The notes beneath the pieces were generated by a model that had not been told where the DNA came from, ran no database searches, and saw only the letters and a program-made list of their open reading frames with translations. A stretch of 64,000 nucleotides of DNA, taken from NCBI GenBank assembly GCA_013306675.1, contig JABLUY010000179.1, positions 1-64,000 of the forward strand, given 5' to 3'. Position numbers and translations under genes: made by a program. This DNA comes from Thraustochytrium sp. TN22 (taxonomy: Eukaryota > Sar > Bigyra > Thraustochytrida > Thraustochytriidae). The first letter of the stretch is position 1. Each line of letters starts with the position of its first letter. Positions 18,103 through 26,790 of the stretch are shown in pieces.

Positions 18103-19052
18103 CCAGGAGGGAGGAGCGTAGGAGGCGCGCTAGATGCCAGGCGAGCAATCTTGACGCAGCCCGCGCGGGGTTTGCGACGCCCAGAACGGCCCTCTGAACC
18201 ACACGGAGCCAGGCCAGCTCGTCTGCTCTCTGCTTCTGGACATCACCTTGTCAGATCAACGAAAATGATATTTTTAATTAAGTCAAACCATCGCATGCGC
18301 GGCTTCTTGTGTCAGCCAAACAGCCCCGCTCCCACGTCTCCATCCTCTCTGTCACCATCCTTTCAGTTGCTCTCCGTACACCATCCCCAAAGTTGTGCTC
18401 TTGTTGCCAGAAGCCCACTTCTGAATCAAATATCTCTCCAAATATCTTACCTTTTTGCTAAATAACAGATACGTCCTGACTACGTTGCTTTTTTTGTGTA
18501 TCGAGGTCAAATTTGGGGTACTGGATCGAAGTAATGGGCTTGATACTGATGATCACTGCAAAGATGGCACTTCATGATCGCTTTGCCCTTAGGCGCAAAC
18601 GCGCTCGCCTCAGCCCCAGAAGCCTCGCGCCCGCAGCGCCTCACGCTTGCATACCACAGCACTGGCTCCTCTCCCTTCAGCTGGGCGCCCCGGGCGCTCG
18701 CGCAGGCACGATCTGCTAGGTTCGCACCACCTGCGCAACCCGCCGTTTCCCTTAGGTTACTCGTCGGTTTGGCCGAAACGGGACCTGATCCGGCGGAAGC
18801 GCCGAGCACGTCCCGGTGGGTCCGCCGGAGGGTCACGGAAGACCTGCACGGGAGTGGCGCCGCGGCGATGGTCCCGGTGGCTGGGCGGCGCGCGGGTCTC
18901 CAGCTAGCTCTGGCTAGCTAGAGTTTCACCGTGCTGGCGCAGAGGGCACGAGCAAGATGACGGAGACGCGGCGATTGCGGGATCGCGTCTCCTGGGTGCA
19001 GCGCTCAGATTGCTCCAGCAAGAGAGCTTTTCAATACGTTTTACTACCGTAG
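18103..19052. other. Intergenic region with AT-rich island
   Basis: Positions about 18245-18510 are clearly AT-rich (ATATTTTTAATTAAG, CAAATATCTCTCCAAATATC, a T-run near 18488), unlike the surrounding GC-rich DNA. This could be the 3' flank of a mobile element or a nucleosome-free region. 18550-18960 returns to GC-rich sequence and ends with AGCTAGCT-type motifs. No gene recognised. Confidence 0.45.
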
Positions 19053-19781
19053 CTAGACGCGCACAAAGAGGTCGTCGTCAGAGGAGGTCTGGAGGGCGTC
19101 CGGCTGCGACCAGGCGAAGATCGTGTCGGCAATGGTGGCCGGGTCCGACCAGGAAGAGCGGTCAGCGTCCGGCATGGCCTCGCGGTTCGCAGGCGTGTCG
19201 ATGACGCCGGGCAGGATGCAGCGGCAGCTGCGGCCCGAGTCGGCGCAAACGTCGTTCGCGAAGTCGGCCGCGAGCTGGTGCGTGGCTGCCTTGCTCATCC
19301 CGTAGCCGACGGCAAAGCCCGTGCCACCGAGCTGGCGCGCGGCCTGCGCGCCGGTGAGCACGAGCAGCCCGTTCGGCGCGAGCGCGTCCGCAGCCAGGGC
19401 GGCGGCCGTGAAGGCGGACTGCGCGTTCATGGCCCACATGCGCTGCACGGGCGCCACCCCATCGCGCAAGCCGCCCATGGCGAAGCCGCCGGCGACGTGC
19501 ACCACGGCCTGCAGGCCTTGGGGGCCAGCCCAGTCCGCAACGCGGCCCTGCGCGAAGTCCAGCTGCTCCGCCCAGCTCCAGTCCGCGCCGCCGCGGCCCT
19601 CGCGGAGCTGCGCCGCCTCGGCGCCCAGGTCTAGGTCCACCTGCGAGGCATCCTTGGCCGCCACCATGTCCAGGCTGGCGACGCGCCAGCCGCTGCCCGC
19701 TGCCGCCGCGAACCGCCTGGTCACCGCGCTGCCCAGCGCGCCGGCGCCGCCCACCACCAGGACGCGCAGCTGCGAAGCCAT
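19053..19781 (-). CDS. QDPR: Quinoid dihydropteridine reductase (SDR family)
   Basis: Reduces quinonoid dihydrobiopterin to tetrahydrobiopterin with NAD(P)H, supporting aromatic amino-acid hydroxylases. The 242-residue SDR starts RVLVVGGAGALGSAV (nucleotide-binding glycines), followed by ASLDMV, the VHVAGGFAMGGL block, the active-site pair in GYGMSKAATHQLA (Tyr and Lys), and the family signature ILPGVIDTPANREAMPDADRSSW, shown here as separate parts: LPGVIDTPANRE and MPDADRSSW. Length matches animal QDPR. ATG 19781 (AAAGATGGCTTCG) was chosen over an upstream GTG. It is divergently arranged with the transporter at 20174. Confidence 0.92.
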   Translation of the reverse strand: MASQLRVLVVGGAGALGSAVTRRFAAAAGSGWRVASLDMVAAKDASQVDLDLGAEAAQLREGRGGADWSWAEQLDFAQGRVADWAGPQGLQAVVHVAGGFAMGGLRDGVAPVQRMWAMNAQSAFTAAALAADALAPNGLLVLTGAQAARQLGGTGFAVGYGMSKAATHQLAADFANDVCADSGRSCRCILPGVIDTPANREAMPDADRSSWSDPATIADTIFAWSQPDALQTSSDDDLFVRV

Positions 19782-20173
19782 CTTTGTTTTAGACACTGCG
19801 GCTCTCCACGTTCAGAGCTTGCGGTCTCGCTGTCAGGGATTCTTGTCGAGGAGACTGTGCAGGAGGTTTTCGGTGGCCAGCTAGGCCTAGTAGCTCGAAG
19901 AGGCCAGCGGCGGGTACAGCTCCGGCTCCCCCTCGATGCACCGCTTCACGAGGTCCGCGAGCGCTCGTGGCCGTCGAACGAGCGAGCGAGCGAGCGAGCG
20001 AGCGAGCGAGCAGCTCCACACGAGGCAAGTCCTGCGCCACGCCACGCTCCACGCACGGCAGTCAGCCAGGCCAGCGTCGATGGAGGTCTGATTCTCGCCG
20101 GCAAGACGTCCCAAAGGCGCGCCACAAAGAGAGGTCCTCGCAGGTCCCCGAACACACCGCGCGAGAGGTACAC
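19782..20173. promoter_or_regulatory. Bidirectional QDPR/transporter promoter region
   Basis: About 390 bp between divergent genes. It contains a (GAGC)n microsatellite at 19977-20011 and a TAGGCCTAG motif near 19885. No separate gene seen. Confidence 0.5.
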
Positions 20174-20285
20174 ATGCGTCCCCGTTTCTTGCTCGCCTGG
20201 CTCCCGCGCGACGCCCGCTTCGGACCACTGACCTCGCCGACTAAGCATCCACGAATGCTGCGCGGCGCAGAGGCGGCGACGTCCA

Positions 20286-20316
<31 letters not shown>

Positions 20317-21511
20317 GGCGGAGGAGGGCGGGTCGACGCCCTTGCGCCCGCCGATCGCGCCGCTGGAGACGGAGGCCGCCTTTGCCGGCAACGCCACCAA
20401 CATGCACGCGCTGACTACAGACGACGAGGAGGCGCTGCTCGCGCGCGAGGAGGTCTCGCGCGCGGACGGCCTGGAGGATGACACCGCGACGGTGCCCGAC
20501 AAGTCGTCGACGCAGCTGCGCAAGCGCGGCTTCGCGCTGCTGTTCGTGGTGGTCATCATCTGGGTCATCAGTAGCTTCCTGGTGCAGTTCATCGAGGGCA
20601 AGTTCGCGGCGCCCTTCTTTCTCACCTATGTGGGCACGGCGCTCTTTGCGCTGCTGCTGCCCTTGTCGTGGGCCACGGGCGGCGTGGCGCGCGTGCAGCT
20701 CAACGACGAGCTGGGCCGGCGCGGCGACGCCGGGTGGGATAGCCGCCGTGCCAGCCTGCGTCAGACGGTGCGCGGCGGCCTGGCCATGAGCGGCTTCTGG
20801 TTCCTGGCCATTCTAACGTACAACGCCAGCCTGCAGTACACGAGCGTGACGAGCAGCACCATTCTCAGCAGCACATCGGCCGTCTTCACGCTGGCGCTGA
20901 GCGCGCTGCTGGGCGTGGAGCGCGCCACCTGGCTCAACGGGCTGGGCGTGGCTGCCTGCATGCTGGGCTCCGTCCTGGTCGGCGTCGCGGACGGCGAGCA
21001 GCAGGACGCCGGCGCAGCGCACGAGACCTTTCTGGGCGACTTTGGCAGCCTCCTGTCCGCCTTCTTTTACGCGTGCTACACGCTCGTCATCGGCTGGTTC
21101 TTCCCCAACGGCGACGACAGCGTTGACATGGCGCTTGTCTTTGGCGTCGTGGGCGTCGCCAACATCGTCCTGCTCACGCCAGTCGTCGTGCTGCTGCACC
21201 TGACGGCCGTCGAGTCGCTCGCCGGCATCACGCCCGCCATCTTGGGCTGGATCGTCTTTCAAGGCCTGCTCGACAACGTGCTCTCGGACTACCTCTGGGC
21301 GCGCGCCGTGCTGCTGCTCTCGCCCACCGTCACCACCGTCGGCCTCTCGCTCACCATCCCGCTCTCTGCTGCGCTCGACGTCATCCTGGTAGGCCACCGT
21401 CCCACGCTGCTCTCCGGTCTCGGCGCCATCATGGTCACCTTCGGCTTCGTCGCCGTCTCGCTGCGGCCCTCGCGCGCCACGGCAGCCTCGGAGGACCACC
21501 ACACCGCGTAA
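20174..21511 (+). CDS. SLC35F/DMT-type multispanning transporter
   Basis: A 445-residue membrane protein of the drug/metabolite transporter superfamily, closest in pattern to SLC35F5-like solute carriers. After a hydrophilic N-terminus (to about residue 115) it shows about ten hydrophobic helices. The two EamA-like halves are visible: FLAILTYNASLQYTSVTSS with SSTSAVFTLALSALLGVE in the first, and FQGLLDNVLSDYLWARAVLL with LSPTVTTVGLSLTIPLSAA in the second. The cargo cannot be deduced. The first in-frame ATG is 20174; a second at 20255 (MLRGAEA) is about equally plausible. Its 3' end is 32 bp from the convergent gene at 21544. Confidence 0.82.
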
Positions 21512-21543
21512 GTCCGGGATCGGGTCGCGCACGGAGTCGCCGG

Positions 21544-22503
21544 TCAAGACGCGCCCGCGCCGGCCGTCAGCGCGAGCCGCTGCCGCAGCGCCGTCGCGAA
21601 GGCCGCCTCCGACCCGCTCAGCGCGTCCGCGCACAGGAGGCGCATCCACGGCGCCGCGGCGCAAAACCCGGCCAGCGCCTGCTCCGCGCCGCGCGCCGCG
21701 TCCGCATGCCCAGCGTGCGCCGTGCGCGCCTGCACCAAGAGGCACGACAGCAGGGCGGCGGCAAACCCGAAGTCGCGCCGCGCCAGGTCCAGCACCGTGC
21801 TGCGCGGCACCGCAGCCCAGGCGGCGGCCGCGGCCGCCGCCAGCTGCCGCAGCGCCCAGCGCCGCACGTCGCCAGCCGGCTCGCCCAGCGCCTCGTCTGC
21901 GCCGAGCCCCCGCCGCTCCTCCTCGCGAGCGAAGCTCTCGCGGGCCGCGGCCGCCAGCCGTCGCAGCACCTCGCCATTTTCCGTCGGCTGCTGCTCCCAC
22001 GCGCGCCGCAGCGCCGCGCTCCCGGCCAGCTCGTCCAGCAGCAGGCCGCCCTCCACGCGTGCCTCTGCGGCCTCGCGGCCGCCGCCCAGCGCGCGCAGCC
22101 GCTGCAGCGCGCGCGCCCTTGCGCGCAGCGCCTCGAGCACCTCGCCGCGCGCCGCGGCGTCCAGGTCCTGCGCCGCGCGCCGCACCCAGGCCTCGAGCGC
22201 CGCGCTCAAGAACCCCGACTCCGCCATGGCCACCAGCAGCGTCTCGCGCGCCTTGGCCGGCCAGCCCTCGTCCGTCAGCAGCGCCACCGGCACCTCGCCG
22301 CGCGCGCGCCGCGCGCGCGCCGCCTCGCGCACGGCCTCGCGCGCCGCCGCCGCCCCCCCTGCATCCCGCGCCGCCGCCGCCTCCACGCTCGCCGCCCACG
22401 CCAGCGCGCGCGCCGCCGTGCGCGAGCTCCACCGCGCCAGCGCGCGCCCGCGCGCCAGCTCCACCGCGCGCGCCACCTGCTCCACGCCCTCGCGCGCCTC
22501 CAT
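21544..22503 (-). CDS. Hypothetical Ala/Arg-rich helical protein
   Basis: I do not recognise this family. The 319-residue product is about one quarter alanine with regularly spaced Leu, Glu and Arg, consistent with an all-alpha, possibly HEAT-like repeat protein (for example GEPAGDVRRWALRQLAAA and RRDFGFAAALLSCLLVQ). There is no signal peptide or membrane segment. ATG 22503 was chosen because the frame upstream contains repetitive non-coding-looking sequence (TTTTTGCCATG repeats at 22547-22585). GC-rich frames can be open by chance, but the amphipathic pattern and tight convergent packing with the transporter favour a real gene. Confidence 0.55.
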   Translation of the reverse strand: MEAREGVEQVARAVELARGRALARWSSRTAARALAWAASVEAAAARDAGGAAAAREAVREAARARRARGEVPVALLTDEGWPAKARETLLVAMAESGFLSAALEAWVRRAAQDLDAAARGEVLEALRARARALQRLRALGGGREAAEARVEGGLLLDELAGSAALRRAWEQQPTENGEVLRRLAAAARESFAREEERRGLGADEALGEPAGDVRRWALRQLAAAAAAAWAAVPRSTVLDLARRDFGFAAALLSCLLVQARTAHAGHADAARGAEQALAGFCAAAPWMRLLCADALSGSEAAFATALRQRLALTAGAGAS

Positions 22504-23107
22504 GGCCCTCGAGGGCGCGGAGCGTCGCCGGTAGTTAGGTTTCTGCCACCTTTTTGCCATGCTTTTGCCATGTTTTTGCCGTGCACTGCATCCAGCTTCT
22601 GGGCGTGCGTGGCGCGTGCTTGACGCGTGCTTCACAAGTTCACAAGCAACGCCAGACCCGAGCTTTGGCGCTCCTTGCACGACGACCACGACGCCGACAA
22701 GAGTTTCAAGATCCAACGCCGCCAGTGCCCAGCCATCGCTCGCACCCACTGTCCGGCGTTGCCTCGAAGGCGGCACATTCAAAGGGCAGCAGTTCCCTGG
22801 CCGCAAATGCATGCCCGAGTGCGACCGAGCCCTTTCTCTACTTCAAAATTCGATCATCGTTCGCACGAGGATGCGGGCGATCGCGTTTTGTCCTTTCATT
22901 CACTTCGCGCGAAGTCGCGTAGGTCTTGTTCTCTTCGCTTTGCGGATTCACATCCCTGACGTGCCCATGCGCAGCTCTGCAAAAGTTTAAGCGCCCACGC
23001 GCGTGCTGGCGTCCACTCGACGCATGTTTTGTTTGCTTCGGAGCATTTCCTTTGCGTGCATACTTGGTACCCTGTGCAATCAAACGTACTTTGCGGCAGT
23101 GGCGGAC

Positions 23108-23185
23108 GTTGTCAGAGCAACTGACGGATGACCTCTTGCAGACGCCGTTGTCAGAGTATCTGACGGATGACCTCTTGCAGACGTC
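23108..23185. repeat. Two tandem 39-bp repeats
   Basis: Unit 1 at 23108-23146 and unit 2 at 23147-23185. Both carry GTTGTCAGAG, then CTGACGGATGACCTCTTGCA; they differ at a few bases. Within each unit GTCAGAG and CTGAC can pair as a short hairpin. Confidence 0.9.
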
Positions 23186-23764
23186 GCGCCCTCCAGGTCC
23201 TCTCCAGTGCTGTCTAGCTCTATCAAGAGGCTTAGGCCTTAGACCTTAGAGCAAGAGATCGTGAGGGAGGAGCCTACAGCTCTCGATCACGGCCACATTT
23301 TTTACAAGACTCGGACTGTGCCACTGCAGCGAGAGTGCCTCGTGATGCTGATGCTCGCGAGCCAGACTAACTTCGGCATGACGAAGCATTGGGCAGCGGC
23401 GCTACTCCCGACCTCGACTTGCCGCGCTCTTGTTTCGCTCTTGCGATTTTGCCAGCCCAAAGTCTGGGCTTCCGACTTCGGCCTGGCCAAGCTGCAATGT
23501 TCGTGAAAGGTGCATGGTGGGTGCCGCGCCAAAGCGCCAAGCGGCCGGCTGCTATCATCATCATGTTGCAGTTGCGCTTGTACAGACCCTTCCCGCCACA
23601 GAGGGGCATTCGCGGCGTCTTCCCCGCCGAGGTCGAAGCCCTCGAGCGCTCGAGCGCCTGCACCTCTGGCTCGGGCTGCTAGCCGCGACTTGGTACCAGC
23701 ACCGTCGAGGCCACTTGAGCTACATTTTTGACATGTTGTTTCGTACCGGTAATTAAAAAAAACA

Positions 23765-23811
23765 GGTGCTGACTCCAAAAGGTCCTCACAAACGCCTACT
23801 ACGAACACCAC
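23765..23811. repeat. 47-bp dispersed repeat, copy B
   Basis: Same sequence as positions 9-55 apart from two substitutions. This copy is flanked by eight As on the left (23753-23760 area) and nine As on the right (23812-23820). The A-runs suggest either retroposition or insertion into an A-rich site. Confidence 0.75.
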
Positions 23812-23844
23812 AAAAAAAAAGTCAGAACAGCAAGGTAAAATAGC

Positions 23845-23872
23845 TGCGGCACGCGCACGTGCGCGTGCCGCA
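23845..23872. repeat. 28-bp perfect palindrome
   Basis: TGCGGCACGCGCAC followed by its exact reverse complement with no spacer, centred between 23858 and 23859. The core CACGTG is an E-box. It lies about 270 bp upstream of the ARL13-like start codon, so it may be a binding site for a dimeric factor; as RNA it would form a tight stem. Confidence 0.9.
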
Positions 23873-24141
23873 ATGTAGCCGTTGTAGCCGTTGGTCGCGC
23901 AGGGGTACGATGGACGTCCTTTTGGAAGCCATCATTCTGCCGCTACCAGACGGCCTTCGCACACGCAGGAAAGGCCGCGAAAAACTTTGCGAATGCCCTT
24001 GTGCGCGCCAACGGTGGCCCGGCCCGACCGCCAACGTCGCGCCGCCGCAGTGACGATCGTTCGCTCCACCTCAGTGAGAGTCGCGGCGCGTGCAACGAGG
24101 CGGCGCAGTGGCAAAAGCAGTTCGAGCCGACGCGCGGCAGC

Positions 24142-25229
24142 ATGGGGCAGCTGCAGAGCAAGGCGCGCGAGGGCCAGGTTGCGGTGGTCGGGCTGGATGG
24201 CGCCGGCAAGACGACGATCGTGAACGCGCTGAGCGGCAGGGAGGACCGCAAGGTGGTGCCGACGGTGGGCGTGAACCAGCCGCGCGTGGTGGAGACGGCT
24301 GCGCTAAACATGAAGGTGTTCGACCTAGGCGGCAGCGCCTCGTTCCGCAAGGCTTGGACGGACCGACTGGCGCGGTGCCACGCCGCCATCTTCGTGGTGG
24401 ACATGAGCAACGCGGACCGCATTTACGAGGTGCGCGACGAGTTTGCGGCCTTTCTGAACGCCAGCGCTCTATGCGGCAAGCCCGTGCTGCTGTTGGCCAA
24501 CAAGCAGGATGCGGCGAAGCTCCGGTCGGGGCAGCTGGAGGCGATTCTGAAGCTGGGCGACGAGGCGACGCTCGGGGACAGCCCGTGGCGCATCATCCCG
24601 TGCGTGGGCGCCAAGGCGAGCAACAACGGCGCGGTGGACCCGCGGCTGATGGACGGCATGCGCTGGCTCGCGGAGGCGATGCATGAGGACTGGAAGGCGC
24701 TGGATGCCTCGGTGGCTGACTCGCTGCGCGTGCTGGAGCGCAAGTGGAAGGCCGAGCAGGACGCGAACAAGAAGTCCGTGGCGGCCAAGAAGCGGCTCAA
24801 GAACAAGATGGCCAAGGCGTCCGCCACGGTGCGACCGGAGGTCGCGGGCGCCGGCGCTGACGGCAAGGGAGCTGCCAAGGCGGCGCCGGCGGACATTGTC
24901 TTTTGCGAGAACAAGCTCCTGCACGGCGATCAGCGCGTACCGTGCCAGAACGCAGCGACGCAGCGCTCGAGCAAGACTGGTTGGCGCCCGTTCTGCGACT
25001 CGTGTGCTGCGGCGGCCGTAGCAGCGGAAGCGGCAGGGGCCGATTCCTCGAGCGCGGGCGTCGCTGTCATTGCGAAGGGCAAGCCGACGAGCCCGTTGGA
25101 GCATGTTGCTGCGCAGGAGCATGCTATTGCGCCGACCAAGTCCAAGCTGGAAGCTTTTGCGGACCAGCTTCACCACGAACAGCACGGGCAAGAGCAGCAA
25201 GTGCAGCAAGAGCAGCAAGTGCAGCAAGT

Positions 25230-25263
<34 letters not shown>

Positions 25264-25794
25264 GCCGTGGCTGCGGCTGCGGCGCCAGCCAAGACGGTGG
25301 CGTCGCCCACCTCGCCTCTGTCTGCGGGTTCGCCGCAATCGGCTCAAACGGGCGCGGGCGGCGTTGAGGACGACGAGGACCGGCGGCGACGCAAGCAGGA
25401 GAAGAAGGAGCGTAAGAAGAAGAAGAAGCTGCGGCGCAAGTACCGCAACGCCTCGTTCGAGCTGGGCGAGGAGGTGTACGCAAACTTTTACGACAAGGGT
25501 CGGTGGTTTCCAGGCAAGGTGACGTGGATGCATCCGGATGGCTCATACCGCGTGGCGTATGACGATGGCGAGCTCGAGGAGCACGTCGAGCCGTACAATG
25601 TGCTGCCCGTGCAAGGTCGCATCATCACGCCCGGCATGCGCGCCGAGGTCTCCTACCGCGGCTCAGGCAATTTCTACCCCGGCACTATTAGCAAGGTCAA
25701 CGACGATGGCCTCACATACCAGATTGCCTATGACGATGGTGACACCGAGGACCGCGCTCAGCCTTACTGGATCCGGCTTTTGGAAAAGGAATAG
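24142..25794 (+). CDS. ARL13-like small GTPase fused to two C-terminal Tudor-like modules
   Basis: A 550-residue protein. Residues 13-185 form an Arf-like G domain: GLDGAGKTT (17-25), PTVGVN in switch I, FDLGGSASF in place of WDxGGQ, and ANKQD near 119-123. The missing switch II Gln and the following helix (MRWLAEAMHEDWKALDASV) are typical of ARL13, a ciliary membrane GTPase. MGQLQS at the start fits N-myristoylation at Gly2. A Lys-rich helix, a small Cys cluster (VFCENK to FCDSC) and a Gln-repeat region (about 350-375) follow. The C-terminus (about 435-550) has two related modules, GEEVYANFYDKGRWFPG with YRVAYDDGELEEHV, and AEVSYRGSGNFYPG with YQIAYDDGDTEDRA, resembling Tudor/Agenet folds. 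ARL13B has no such domains, so the fusion is unusual. It suggests a ciliated life stage. Confidence 0.85.
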
Positions 25795-26790
25795 ATAAAA
25801 AGTCAAAGACACCGTGACAGTCTGTCTAACTGCAGACAGTACAGAGCAAGATTGCAGGCGGCGAGGCACGCGAAGTTAAGCTGGAGTACGCGAAGTTGGA
25901 CGAGGCGACCTGGGCGACCGCAACGAGTGGCTGGGTCCATCTGCATGTCCTTCTGGCCTCAACCAGCAAGGACCACGATCGGCGATCGCAGCGGCCTCCC
26001 GTGGCCTGCCAAAAGGCCACAGAGGCAAACCATCCACTTGCGCTACTACGTGAGCGAAGAAGATGGTGCTGACGATGATCAAGTAGACAGCAGAGACGAA
26101 GATCGCCACGGGGGGCGCAGGATGAGGGTTCTATATGTACTTGGCTGCGAGGAAAGGGCTTGGACGCCAGCGGTGCCTCAAAGGAGCGAGGGCGCCGGCG
26201 CGCACGAGAGGCGGCCGCCCAGAAAGACAAAGTACTCGAGCTCGGCCGTGGCCCTGGCCGCGGCGGCGTCTGTCCGCTCGTGCCATGCCGGCGCCGCCAT
26301 GGCGGGCACGGAAAAGGTGGGTGGCAGCGCGCGCGTGCGCGGGTTGCCAGGGCGCGGCGCGGCGCGCGGCGCGGGGTACGGCGCAGGCATGGTGCTGCGC
26401 TGCAACGCGCTTTGCTGCGCTAATCGCCCGACCTGCGGGCACGGAAGCAGCGAGTTCGGGTTTTGCCAGTGGGAGTGCCACGGGTGGGTTTGACTCATTG
26501 AGTAGCCAGACGCCACGCAGCGCGACGGAGACCGGACCGTGCGCGCGCCGTGCGCGCTAAGCCGCGCTTGTCTCCGCAAAGAGATCGGACGACGTCGGGG
26601 ACTCACACTGCTCCATGCCATGGCATCCGAGTCAGCAGCCCGCCTCTGACAGTGAGTGTGACTCGGAGTGAGCGCGGCGCAGCAGAAGGAGAACTTGAAG
26701 CTTGCGCCCGAGTCCGAGTCCGAGCCCGAGCCCGGGTCAGTGCCTTGTCGCTGCTTCTCCTCCTTGCTTAGCGCAGAGTCCGAGTCCGAA
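25795..26790. other. Intergenic region with candidate small tail-anchored exon
   Basis: No confident gene. On the minus strand 25876-26130 could encode an 84-residue exon, described separately. Near 26700-26800 there are GAGTCC/GAGCCC hexamer repeats at the 3' side of the RGS-kinase gene. CpG density is high throughout. Confidence 0.4.
25876..26130 (-). other. Candidate second exon with a single transmembrane helix
   Basis: Without an ATG, the frame opens after a TATAG acceptor-like site and encodes NPHPAPPVAIFVSAVYLI then IVSTIFFAHVVAQVDG, one strong hydrophobic helix followed by a polar tail. The helix pattern loosely recalls the tail anchor of Sec61-beta/Sbh1 proteins. A possible first coding segment lies upstream at an ATG in perfect Kozak context (minus strand, 26300), but I found no convincing donor. 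This is a weak candidate only. Confidence 0.2.

Larger units (their letters stand above)
22504..24141. other. 1.6-kb gene-free region with short repeats
   Basis: No protein with recognisable similarity on either strand. It contains TTTTTGCCATG direct repeats (22547-22585), two 39-bp tandem repeats (23108-23185), the second copy of the 47-bp dispersed repeat, and a 28-bp palindrome. The 300 bp before 24142 should include the promoter of the ARL13-like gene. Confidence 0.5.

Noticed and set aside
13440-18960. Terminal inverted repeats for the MULE gene
   Set aside because: Compared by eye both flanks and found no inverted match longer than background; not reported as an element boundary.
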